Origin: Flavonifractor sp. AGMB03687 | GTDB lineage: Bacteria; Bacillota; Clostridia; Oscillospirales; Oscillospiraceae | Assembly (NCBI RefSeq): GCF_017811815.1 | Contig: NZ_JADKZI010000008.1 | Location: forward strand, 1 to 64,000 | Direction of reading: 5' to 3' | Length of the DNA stretch: 64,000 bases | Translations under genes and position numbers: made by a program | Part shown: piece after piece, positions 23,749 to 30,937 of the stretch | How positions within the stretch are numbered: position 1 is the first letter of the stretch | Layout: each line of letters begins with the position of its first letter | Notes under the pieces: model-generated | The model's input: the letters and a program-made list of their open reading frames with translations, nothing else | What the model was told of the DNA's origin: nothing | The model's database searches: none

Positions 23749-26700
23749 TCAGGCCTGGCCGCCCATGGTGACCTGGAAGGTCAGGGTCATGGTGTGGCCG
23801 CTGGCGTCGGTCAAGGTCAGATTGAGAGGGAAGGTCTCGCCGGGCTCCTCCTGGAAGGCACTCACAATGGCGGACACCAGGGTATTGCCCTGTCCGGCGG
23901 GGCTCTCGGGGTCCTTCACCCAGTTGGAGCCCAGGTTGGAGGCGTTCTCGCCGTTGGCCCAGGTGTAGACCTCACCGCTGTAGGTGATGCTGGCCACGGT
24001 GGCCCCGTTGTCCTGCCAGTACAGGGCACCCAGGAAGCGGGCCATGTCGTTCATGGCGGAGCCGTCGCTGACAGCGGACAGGTCGTCGTACCGGCCGGTG
24101 ATGGTCACCGCCACGTCCTCCTGGCTGCTGCCGGAGAGGACGGCCTCATAGGAACCGGCATAGGTGTAGCCGTCGGCGTAGGTGTATTCACCGGCCCCGG
24201 TCACCACACCCACCAGAGGGGCGTTCATCAGGAAGACCTGCTTATATCTCCCGTCCTGGATGTGCAGGACGGAGTCCAGGGCCACCCCGTCCAGGGTCAC
24301 CTGGGCGGTGGCGGGGGTCTCGGCGCTACTCACGTCCTCCACGATGGCCAGGAAGTGCTCCAGGTTGGCATCGTTGAGGGTGAGCACCGCCCCCTGCTCC
24401 ACAACAGAGCCCTTGGACAGATCGATATCCTGCCAGGCGCTGCCGGAGATGGACAGGCCGTTGGCGGTGACGTTGGAGCCGTTAACATTGAGGCCGGAGG
24501 CGTTGCTGTTAACCAGGGTCACCTGCTCCAGCACCACAGCGCCGGAGGTGTAGGCCTGCACACCGGCGGCCCGGTTGGCGCTGTCCAGGGTCAGGTCACG
24601 GATGGTCACCCCTTCGGCCACGCCGCCCACATTGAGCAGGTGCTTGTCGGCGTTGCTGGAGCCGGTCCAACCCTCGGCGGCAGTGATGGTGTGGCCCTTG
24701 CCGTCGATGGTCACAGGGCGGTTAACGGAGATCTGGCTCTCCACCTCAAAGGAGCCGCCCAGCTGGATGGACTCCACCTGGCTGGCCAGGGCGGCGGTCA
24801 GCTCCGCGCCGCTGTTCACCGTCACACCCAGGTCCAGCTTCAGGGTGATGGCAGCCTCATGGTTGCCGTTGAGGGTGAGCTCGCCCACGGCGCCCTTGGC
24901 GGCAAAGTCGGCCACCAGCACGGACACCAGGGTGTTGCCGCTGTTCTCCTCACTGGCGGGGTCCTTCACCCAGTTGGAGCCCAGCAGGCCACGGTCGGCG
25001 TCCCAGGTGTAGTTCTCGCCGTTGTAAGAGATGCTCTGGATAGCGGCGCCGTTGTCCTGGCGGTACAGAGCGCCCAGGAAGCGGGCCATGTCATTCATGG
25101 CGGTGCCGTCGGCCACCTGGGTCAGGGTGTAGGCACCGCTGACGGTGATCCCGTCGCCGCTCTCGGCGGTGGTAAAGTTGCCCTGGTACACCCAGATGCC
25201 GTCGGGCTGGTCCTCGTAGCCGTTGTAGGACTGGGCGTTCTTCACCAGGTCCTTCATGGCCTCCTTGGCCTGCTCCTGCTCGGTGCTGCCTTCGCCGTCA
25301 CCGCCGTCCTCGCCGGAATCCTCGCCGCCGGAGCCGCCGTTGTCAGAACCGCCGGAACCGCCCCCGTTGTTGGAGCCGCCGCCGGAGCCGCCGCCGTTGG
25401 AACCGCCGGAGGTGCTGCCGGACTGACCGGCGTCCACGGAGCCGCCGGGAATGGTGACGGAATCACCGCTGTTGTTTTCCACCTGGGTGCCGCTGGTGCT
25501 GACAGTGGTGCCGCTGGCGTTGGGGGTGGCCTCCACCTTGGTAACGGTACCGGAGCCCTCCACTGTGGTGTTGGAGCCGGAGGTGACCACGGAGTCGATC
25601 TTGGAGCCCTTCTCGGTCTGGATGGAGACGCCGTCGGCCTCCTTGGTGACGCTGACCTGCTCCACCTTACCGGCCACCGCCAGGGCGGCGTCGGAGCCGG
25701 ACACGGTCAGGTCGCTCACCACAGCGCCCTTGGCCACGGTGACCACGGCGTCGGAGGCCTCTTCCATTACGGTGATGGTACCCACGGTTCCGGTTACCTC
25801 CAGCTTGGCGTCGGCGCCGGTGACGGTAACGGAATCCACCGCGCCGTCCACCTTCACCTGCTGGTCCTCACCGGACACAACCACCTCGCCTACCTGGGCG
25901 TCGCCCTCCACGGAGACCCGGACGCCGCCGCCCTGACGGGCCACGGTGACCACATCCACTTTGGAGTCGCCCTTGATGACCACGGAGTTGGTGCCGCCGC
26001 CCCGGACGATGAGCTTGCCCTCCACGGTGACGCCGTCCAGCACCACGTGGCCGTCGGCCACGCCCTCGGCCACGATCAGGTCCCCGGCAATGGTGAGGCC
26101 CTGGAGGGTCACGTCGTCTGCGCTGATGACAGCGGAGCTGTCCACGTCCTCAGTATAAGTACCGGCCTTGTCAAAGGTCTCGGCAAACATGTTGTCCAGC
26201 ATCACCGCCACCTCGGCCCGGGTGATGGGAGCGGTGGGCATGATGTTGCCGCCGCTGCCCTGGACGTAGCCCGCGTGGGCCATGGCACCTACGGCGCCCT
26301 TGGCCCAGTCGGCCACCTGATCGGCGTCCCGGAAGGCGCTGACGCCCTGGCTGCGGCCGGTGAGCTCCAGCACCCGGGCCAGCATGACCATGGCCTCCTG
26401 GCGGGTGATGGTGTCGCCGGGCCGGGCATTGACGCCGTCGCCCTGGAGCACGCCGGCGGCGCAGGCCTTGAGCACCGCGTCGGTGTACCAGGCCTCATTG
26501 GCCACGTCGGCAAAGCTGTTGTTGGCGGCGATCTGGTAGTCCATGATCCGGTCCAGGATCACGGCCAGCTCGCCTCGGGTGATGTAACCGGTGGGATTCA
26601 GGCTGCCGCTGCCATCCCCCTTCAAAACGCCCCGCTGGGCCCACACCGACATGGCGTCGTCATACCAGTTGCCGGCAGTCTGGTTGGGCTGGGCGGCCAT

Positions 26701-26760
26701 GGCGGCGGGAGCGCACACCATGGAACCGGTGAGCAGCAGGGATACGATCTGTTTCTTCAT
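23749..26760 (-). CDS. Surface protein: three N-terminal SLH domains, beta-repeat region, Gly/Ser linker, duplicated C-terminal module
   Basis: A secreted protein of 1003 residues. Signal peptide (IVSLLLTGSMVCAPAAMA), three SLH domains (to about 190: AMSVWAQRGVLKGDGSGSLN, TRQEAMVMLARVLELTGRSQ, TRAEVAVMLDNMF), then Val/Gly beta-repeats to about 430 (DGVTVEGKLIVRGGGTNSVV), an acidic Gly/Ser/Asn linker (about 450-500) and a C-terminal half holding two copies of an 80-residue module (MNDMARFLGALYRQDNGA and MNDMARFLGALYWQDNGA, each followed by LGSNWVKDP) flanking a short beta-helix. It anchors to the wall by its N-terminus. AAGGAG is 9 nt before the ATG; a structured leader with terminator precedes it. 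Confidence 0.9.
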   Translation of the reverse strand: MKKQIVSLLLTGSMVCAPAAMAAQPNQTAGNWYDDAMSVWAQRGVLKGDGSGSLNPTGYITRGELAVILDRIMDYQIAANNSFADVANEAWYTDAVLKACAAGVLQGDGVNARPGDTITRQEAMVMLARVLELTGRSQGVSAFRDADQVADWAKGAVGAMAHAGYVQGSGGNIMPTAPITRAEVAVMLDNMFAETFDKAGTYTEDVDSSAVISADDVTLQGLTIAGDLIVAEGVADGHVVLDGVTVEGKLIVRGGGTNSVVIKGDSKVDVVTVARQGGGVRVSVEGDAQVGEVVVSGEDQQVKVDGAVDSVTVTGADAKLEVTGTVGTITVMEEASDAVVTVAKGAVVSDLTVSGSDAALAVAGKVEQVSVTKEADGVSIQTEKGSKIDSVVTSGSNTTVEGSGTVTKVEATPNASGTTVSTSGTQVENNSGDSVTIPGGSVDAGQSGSTSGGSNGGGSGGGSNNGGGSGGSDNGGSGGEDSGEDGGDGEGSTEQEQAKEAMKDLVKNAQSYNGYEDQPDGIWVYQGNFTTAESGDGITVSGAYTLTQVADGTAMNDMARFLGALYRQDNGAAIQSISYNGENYTWDADRGLLGSNWVKDPASEENSGNTLVSVLVADFAAKGAVGELTLNGNHEAAITLKLDLGVTVNSGAELTAALASQVESIQLGGSFEVESQISVNRPVTIDGKGHTITAAEGWTGSSNADKHLLNVGGVAEGVTIRDLTLDSANRAAGVQAYTSGAVVLEQVTLVNSNASGLNVNGSNVTANGLSISGSAWQDIDLSKGSVVEQGAVLTLNDANLEHFLAIVEDVSSAETPATAQVTLDGVALDSVLHIQDGRYKQVFLMNAPLVGVVTGAGEYTYADGYTYAGSYEAVLSGSSQEDVAVTITGRYDDLSAVSDGSAMNDMARFLGALYWQDNGATVASITYSGEVYTWANGENASNLGSNWVKDPESPAGQGNTLVSAIVSAFQEEPGETFPLNLTLTDASGHTMTLTFQVTMGGQA

Positions 26761-26789
26761 GCGATTGTTCTCCTTGTGATTGTTGCCCG

Positions 26790-26899
26790 AAAAAAGGGGC
26801 GGAGCTCACTGCAGAGCTCCACCCCCGGTGGCGTCCCGATCCGGAATCTTCCCCTGCAGCGCCGCCGACTCTTGTCGGGTTTGCCGTAAGACAGGGGGT
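26790..26899 (-). promoter_or_regulatory. Riboswitch-like leader with terminator (attenuator) of the SLH gene
   Basis: The transcript starts near 26899. CCCCC (26894-26898) can pair with GGGGG (26822-26826) to close a domain of about 75 nt holding CGGCAAACC, the hairpin CCGAC-AAGA-GTCGG and the stem GGGGAAGATTCC. The GGGG of that closing helix is also the 5' base of a terminator (GGGGTGGAGCTC / GAGCTCCGCCCC, then TTTTTT at 26790-26795), so the two folds exclude each other. The layout and the GGCAAACC-hairpin recall the c-di-GMP-I (GEMM) riboswitch, but its GACGCAAAGC core is missing, so the ligand is unknown. Confidence 0.65.
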
Positions 26900-26904
26900 A
26901 TCTT

Positions 26905-26933
26905 AGCATACTCCTTCTCAGATCACAAGACAA
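26905..26933 (-). promoter_or_regulatory. Sigma-A promoter of the SLH gene leader
   Basis: Minus strand TTGTCT (26928-26933), 17-nt spacer, TATGCT (26905-26910), placing the start at the first bases of the structured leader. Confidence 0.65.
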
Positions 26934-26994
26934 AATCGCGAATTTAATTCATGTAAATATAGCCATTTCAAGGCTTTTTCACATGTTTTGTGAA

Positions 26995-28434
26995 TTAGTA
27001 GGCCACACCCCAGTACACCATGTGCTTGGCGGGCTTGCCGCAGATGGGGCACACATCGCCCAGATGCTCCTGCTCCAGCGGGATACAGCGGGAGGACACG
27101 CCGGCCTCCTCCTTCATCTTCAGCTCGCACTCCAGGTCGCCGCACCACATGGTCTTGGCAAAGCCGCCCTGGGTGGCCATCTTCTCCTTGACTTCCTCCA
27201 GGGAGGAGCAGGCGTAGGTGTTCTCGTCCAGGTTCTTCTTGGCCTTGTCGAACAGGCCCTGCTGCACGGTGTCCAGCATGGTCTTGACGGTCTCCTCGAT
27301 GTTGTCCAGGGAGACGAAGCTCTTCTCACCGTTATCGCGGCGGACCAGCACGCACTGGTTCTTCTCCATGTCCTTGGGACCCATCTCCAGACGCAGGGGC
27401 ACGCCCTTCATCTCGTACTCGGCGAACTTCCAGCCGGCGGACTGCTCGGAGGCGTCCATCTTCACCCGGATGCCGGCGGCCTTCAGGCGGTTCATGACGG
27501 CCTCGTTGGCCTCCAGGACGCCCTCCTTGTGCTGGGCCACGGGGATGATGATGACCTGAGTGGGGGCGATGCGGGGGGGCAGCACCAGACCGTTGTTGTC
27601 GCCGTGGGTCATGATGACGCCGCCGATGAGACGGGTGGACACGCCCCAGGAGGTCTGGAAGGGGTGGTGGGGCTTGTTGTCCTTGCCGGTGAAGGTGATG
27701 TCAAAGGCGGTGGCGAAGCCGTCGCCGAAGTAGTGGGAGGTACCGGCCTGCAGGGCCTTCTTGTCGTGCATCATGCACTCCACGGTGTAGGTGGCCTCAG
27801 CGCCGGAGAACTTCTCCTTGTCGGTCTTGCGGCCCTTTACCACGGGCATGGCCAGGTAGTTCTCGCAGAAATCGGCATAAATGTTGAACATACGCTCGGT
27901 CTCGGCAATGGCCTCCTCGGCGGTGGCGTGCATGGTGTGGCCCTCCTGCCACAGGAACTCACGGTGGCGCAGGAAGGGACGGGAGGTCTTCTCCCACCGC
28001 AGCACGGAGCACCACTGGTTGTACAGCTTGGGCAGGTCACGGTGAGAGTGGATGATATCCTTATAATGCTCGCAGAACAGAGTCTCACTGGTGGGGCGGA
28101 TGCAGTAGCGCTCCTCCAGCTTCTCGGAGCCGCCCATGGTCACCCAGGCGCACTCGGGAGCGAAGCCCTCCACGTGGTCCTTCTCCTTCTGGAGCAGGGA
28201 CTCGGGGATGAGCATGGGGAGGTACACGTTCTCGTGACCGGTCTCCTTGAACTTCTCGTCCAGGATCTTCTGGAAATTCTCCCAGATGGCGTAGCCATAG
28301 GGACGGTAAATGAAGACGCCCTTGATGGAGGAGTAGTCAATCAGCTCCGCCTTCTTGCAGACGTCGGTGAACCACTTGGCGAAGTCCACCTCCATATCGG
28401 TGATCTGTTCCACCTGCTTCTTATCCTGTGCCAT
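26995..28434 (-). CDS. proS: Prolyl-tRNA synthetase, archaeal/eukaryote type
   Basis: A 479-residue class II synthetase charging tRNA-Pro. Motif 2 ([39 protein letters not shown]) and motif 3 ([20 protein letters not shown]) are intact, followed by the anticodon-binding domain and a C-terminal zinc-type domain ([18 protein letters not shown]) ending in the family's invariant Tyr. There is no editing insertion, as in short ProS of this type. ATG at 28434 is preferred; an in-frame TTG at 28446 directly abuts the AAGGA. Monocistronic. Confidence 0.96.
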   Translation of the reverse strand: MAQDKKQVEQITDMEVDFAKWFTDVCKKAELIDYSSIKGVFIYRPYGYAIWENFQKILDEKFKETGHENVYLPMLIPESLLQKEKDHVEGFAPECAWVTMGGSEKLEERYCIRPTSETLFCEHYKDIIHSHRDLPKLYNQWCSVLRWEKTSRPFLRHREFLWQEGHTMHATAEEAIAETERMFNIYADFCENYLAMPVVKGRKTDKEKFSGAEATYTVECMMHDKKALQAGTSHYFGDGFATAFDITFTGKDNKPHHPFQTSWGVSTRLIGGVIMTHGDNNGLVLPPRIAPTQVIIIPVAQHKEGVLEANEAVMNRLKAAGIRVKMDASEQSAGWKFAEYEMKGVPLRLEMGPKDMEKNQCVLVRRDNGEKSFVSLDNIEETVKTMLDTVQQGLFDKAKKNLDENTYACSSLEEVKEKMATQGGFAKTMWCGDLECELKMKEEAGVSSRCIPLEQEHLGDVCPICGKPAKHMVYWGVAY

Positions 28435-28479
28435 ATCTATTCTCAATCCTTTATTATAAAATACACACGTGGTCTATTC

Positions 28480-28508
28480 ATTTTATGCATTTGCGGCCCA
28501 AAAGTCAA
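28480..28508 (-). promoter_or_regulatory. Sigma-A promoter of proS
   Basis: Minus strand TTGACT (28503-28508), 17-nt spacer, TAAAAT (28480-28485). Confidence 0.8.
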
Positions 28509-28510
28509 GT

Positions 28511-28546
28511 ATTGGGCCCGGCTCACAAGAGCCGGGCCCAATTTTT
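28511..28546. terminator. Intrinsic terminator between SLH gene and proS
   Basis: Stem ATTGGGCCCGGCTC / GAGCCGGGCCCAAT with an ACAA loop, just past the minus-strand SLH gene stop. The T-run (TTTTT) is on the plus-strand side. Confidence 0.75.
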
Positions 28547-28550
28547 CTGC

Positions 28551-30167
28551 TTAAAGCTGGATGATCAGGGTGGCGACGAACTGATTGCCGGAATACTGGC
28601 CGTAGAGCTGGAGTCTGTCCCCGGGGGTCAGGCTGCTCAGGGTGGCGGCGGTACCGGCGCTGGTGATCACATTGGCCGACGACACGTCGGCGGCAATCAC
28701 ATTGCCGTCGGTGAGCCGCAGGGCCATGGTGCCGCTGGTAAGATCCGTGACCACCAGGGTGCCGGTCACCTGGGAGGCGGCCTGGGTGGAGGCCGAAATG
28801 TCGGTGACCTTGCCGCTCTGGACGGTGACGGTGACCCGGTCGCCGGTGCGCAGCTGGTCAATGGTGGTCAGCTTGCCATCCCGCCGGATGGTGGGCAGGG
28901 CCAGCAGGTCCAGGGAATAGCTGACATTCTGCCCCTGGTTGGTCTGCACCAGCAGGGTGGTGGGGCTGCCGTAGGTGACGCTCTGGAGCACACCCTGAGT
29001 GGAGGTGGGGCCCCCGCCGGTCAGCTTCAGCTCGGCCAGGTGGCCCATGCTGTCCACCCAGCACTGGGCCTGGGTGTAGTCCGCCGACGGGTCGATGAGC
29101 TCCTGACCGCCCACCTGCTGGTCCACCTGGACCTTGGTGAAGCGGTCGATGGTCAGCAGCCGGTTGGCTCCATTGACCTGGACAGAGATGCTGCCCTGGT
29201 CAATGGTGGATACTGTGCCGGTGAGGGCGGTGAGGCCGCCCCCCAGCCGGGCCGACTGGGGATTGCCCGCGCTGTCCAGATTCACCCGGACATACTGTCC
29301 CTGCCGCAGGGCGGTGGGGGTGGTGCGCATGTTGTTCTCATAGATGGGGGCGCTGGCGGGCAGGGTCAGGCTGGTGACCCCGCTGATGTTGCTGGAGAGC
29401 ACCATGGCGGTGGTGCCGTCGCTGGCGGTAGACACCGAGGTGATGGTGCCGCCGGTCCAGGTGTAGGAGGTGTAGGCGGGCAGCTCGGCGTAAATGCCCT
29501 GGGCATCGGTGAAGTCGATGGCGCGGCGGAGCATGGTGGCCATCTCCGCCCGGGTCAGGCTGCCCTTGGGCATGAACTGGTTGGCGCTGTTGCCCTGGAC
29601 GATGCCGTATGTACTCAGCAGATACACATAGGGCTTGAGCACCTCGGCAATGGAGGAGGTGTCGGCATAGTTCAGGGAGTAGCTGGTCAGGTTCTCCGCC
29701 ATGGAGTCCAGCTGCATGGCCCGCACCAGGTACATGGACAGGTTCTCACGGGTGATGGACTTGAGGAGGGCCCCGGAGGTGCACATGGCCTCCAGCTCCG
29801 GCTGGCTGATGATGCCGGTCTCCAGACAGACGGCCATCTCCTCCTCGGCCCAGCTGTAGACCTCCTCGGGCAGGATCTCGCTGAGCTGTTCGGCACGGTC
29901 GGCGGCGATCTTCTTTTTATCCTCAGCCGACACGCCGGTGGTACGGGAGCAGAAGAGAAGCGCTTCGCAGGCGGTCATCTGGCGGGTGGGGGAGAAGGTG
30001 GTGGCGCTGGAGCCGTTGATGACGCCCAGCCCGGCCAGGTACTCCACGTCCTCCCGGGCCCAGTGGCCCTGCATGTCGGTGAAGCTCACCGCCCCGGCAG
30101 GGAGCACCAGCAGGGACATGGTCAGCGCCGCGGCCAGAGCAAGAACGGCAATTCTCTTTCCTTTCAT
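28551..30167 (-). CDS. S-layer homology domain protein with C-terminal beta domains
   Basis: A secreted protein of 538 residues. Signal peptide (AVLALAAALTMSLLVLPAGAV), SLH 1 (FTDMQGHWAREDVEYLAGLG, SATTFSPTRQMTACEALLF), a divergent SLH 2 (near 85-150) and SLH 3 (YVYLLSTYGIVQGNSANQFM, SLTRAEMATMLRRAIDF). The C-terminal two thirds are Thr/Ser/Gly-rich beta domains with repeated short turns (TVSTIDQGSISVQVNGANRL, KLTTIDQLRTGDRVTVTVQS) suggesting small barrels. It is probably attached to the wall polymer by the SLH part. ATG at 30167 has GGAGG 7 nt upstream; an in-frame extension to 30200 lacks an RBS. Confidence 0.88.
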   Translation of the reverse strand: MKGKRIAVLALAAALTMSLLVLPAGAVSFTDMQGHWAREDVEYLAGLGVINGSSATTFSPTRQMTACEALLFCSRTTGVSAEDKKKIAADRAEQLSEILPEEVYSWAEEEMAVCLETGIISQPELEAMCTSGALLKSITRENLSMYLVRAMQLDSMAENLTSYSLNYADTSSIAEVLKPYVYLLSTYGIVQGNSANQFMPKGSLTRAEMATMLRRAIDFTDAQGIYAELPAYTSYTWTGGTITSVSTASDGTTAMVLSSNISGVTSLTLPASAPIYENNMRTTPTALRQGQYVRVNLDSAGNPQSARLGGGLTALTGTVSTIDQGSISVQVNGANRLLTIDRFTKVQVDQQVGGQELIDPSADYTQAQCWVDSMGHLAELKLTGGGPTSTQGVLQSVTYGSPTTLLVQTNQGQNVSYSLDLLALPTIRRDGKLTTIDQLRTGDRVTVTVQSGKVTDISASTQAASQVTGTLVVTDLTSGTMALRLTDGNVIAADVSSANVITSAGTAATLSSLTPGDRLQLYGQYSGNQFVATLIIQL

Positions 30168-30272
30168 AGCTTTTCCTCCGTCGACTGCATTGGTTTCCAT
30201 AACTAGATGCCCTCATTATACCGGCCCGGTAGGGAAAAAGCAACCTGAAATCCGTCGTCCCCTTTTTATAAT

Positions 30273-30319
30273 CTACATTTGTATTTTATCTTGACAAGTG
30301 TAGCGTAAAGGAGTATGCT
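30273..30319 (+). promoter_or_regulatory. Promoter and candidate TetR operator
   Basis: TTGACA (30291-30296), 17-nt spacer, TATGCT (30314-30319). An imperfect inverted repeat CTACATTTG / CAAGTGTAG (30273-30281 and 30295-30303, 8 of 9 pairs) overlaps the -35 box and is a likely site for the TetR protein encoded next. Confidence 0.68.
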
Positions 30320-30351
30320 GTTCCAGCCAAACGAAAGGAGGGGGTCCCCCC

Positions 30352-30924
30352 ATGGAGGAAAAACAGGAGGAAGGTCTGGACCTGCGCCAGCGCAAGACCC
30401 GCCGTCAGCTGACCCAGGCGCTGGTAGAGCTGATGGAGGAGCGGCCCTTTCAGGAGCTGTCGGTGACCGACATCTGCCGCCGGGCCATGGTCCACCGCAC
30501 CACCTTTTACGCCCACTTCAACGACAAGCAGGAGCTGCTCCACTATCTGATGGTCCAGGTGGAGCGGGAGTGCATTGCCGCCTGCGTTCCCCAGGACGCC
30601 CCCACCCCCCGTCAGTTCTTCCTGACGGCGGCCCGCAACGCCCTGGCCTTTTTCAAAACCCGGAAAGGGCTGTACCGGGCCTGCATGGCCAGCGGCGCCG
30701 ACACCCAGACCCGCCTGCTGGAGGACGCCGCCGCCGAGGAGCTGGCCCGCCGCCTGAGCCAGCCTCCCTTCCCCGACGCCCTGCCGGGGCTGGACCCCCG
30801 CATCGCCGCCCGCTTCTACGTGGGCGCCATGCTCTCCCTGGTCCGGTGGTGGCTCCTCAGCCCCGACCCGGTGCCCGAGGCGGTGCTGCTGGACCATCTG
30901 GACCGTTTCATTCCCCACAGCTGA
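30352..30924 (+). CDS. TetR/AcrR-family regulator
   Basis: A 190-residue regulator. The N-terminal HTH is complete (RQRKTRRQLTQALVELMEER, ELSVTDICRRAMVHRTTFYA, HFNDKQELLHYLM); the C-terminal all-helical ligand domain is of the dhaS/TetR_C_7 kind. AAAGGAGG is 10 nt before the ATG. It heads an operon with an MMPL transporter and a wall protein, and probably represses it through the inverted repeat at the promoter; the inducer would be a lipid or amphiphile handled by the transporter. Confidence 0.92.
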   Translation: MEEKQEEGLDLRQRKTRRQLTQALVELMEERPFQELSVTDICRRAMVHRTTFYAHFNDKQELLHYLMVQVERECIAACVPQDAPTPRQFFLTAARNALAFFKTRKGLYRACMASGADTQTRLLEDAAAEELARRLSQPPFPDALPGLDPRIAARFYVGAMLSLVRWWLLSPDPVPEAVLLDHLDRFIPHS

Positions 30925-30937
30925 GAGGATTTTGCTT

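Noticed and set aside
25300-25420. Short Gly/Ser-coding repeats as a CRISPR or minisatellite
   Set aside because: They encode the Gly/Ser/Asn linker of the SLH protein in frame, with irregular units and no spacers.
23794-26889. Very long plus-strand open frame (about 1030 codons) opposite the SLH gene
   Set aside because: It is the antisense of a clear SLH protein; the translation is His/Gly/Val-rich without domains, as expected in high-GC codon-biased DNA.
26790-26899. Calling the leader a c-di-GMP-I riboswitch outright
   Set aside because: GGCAAACC and the following hairpin agree, but the GACGCAAAGC segment with the stacking adenine and the GNRA loop are missing.
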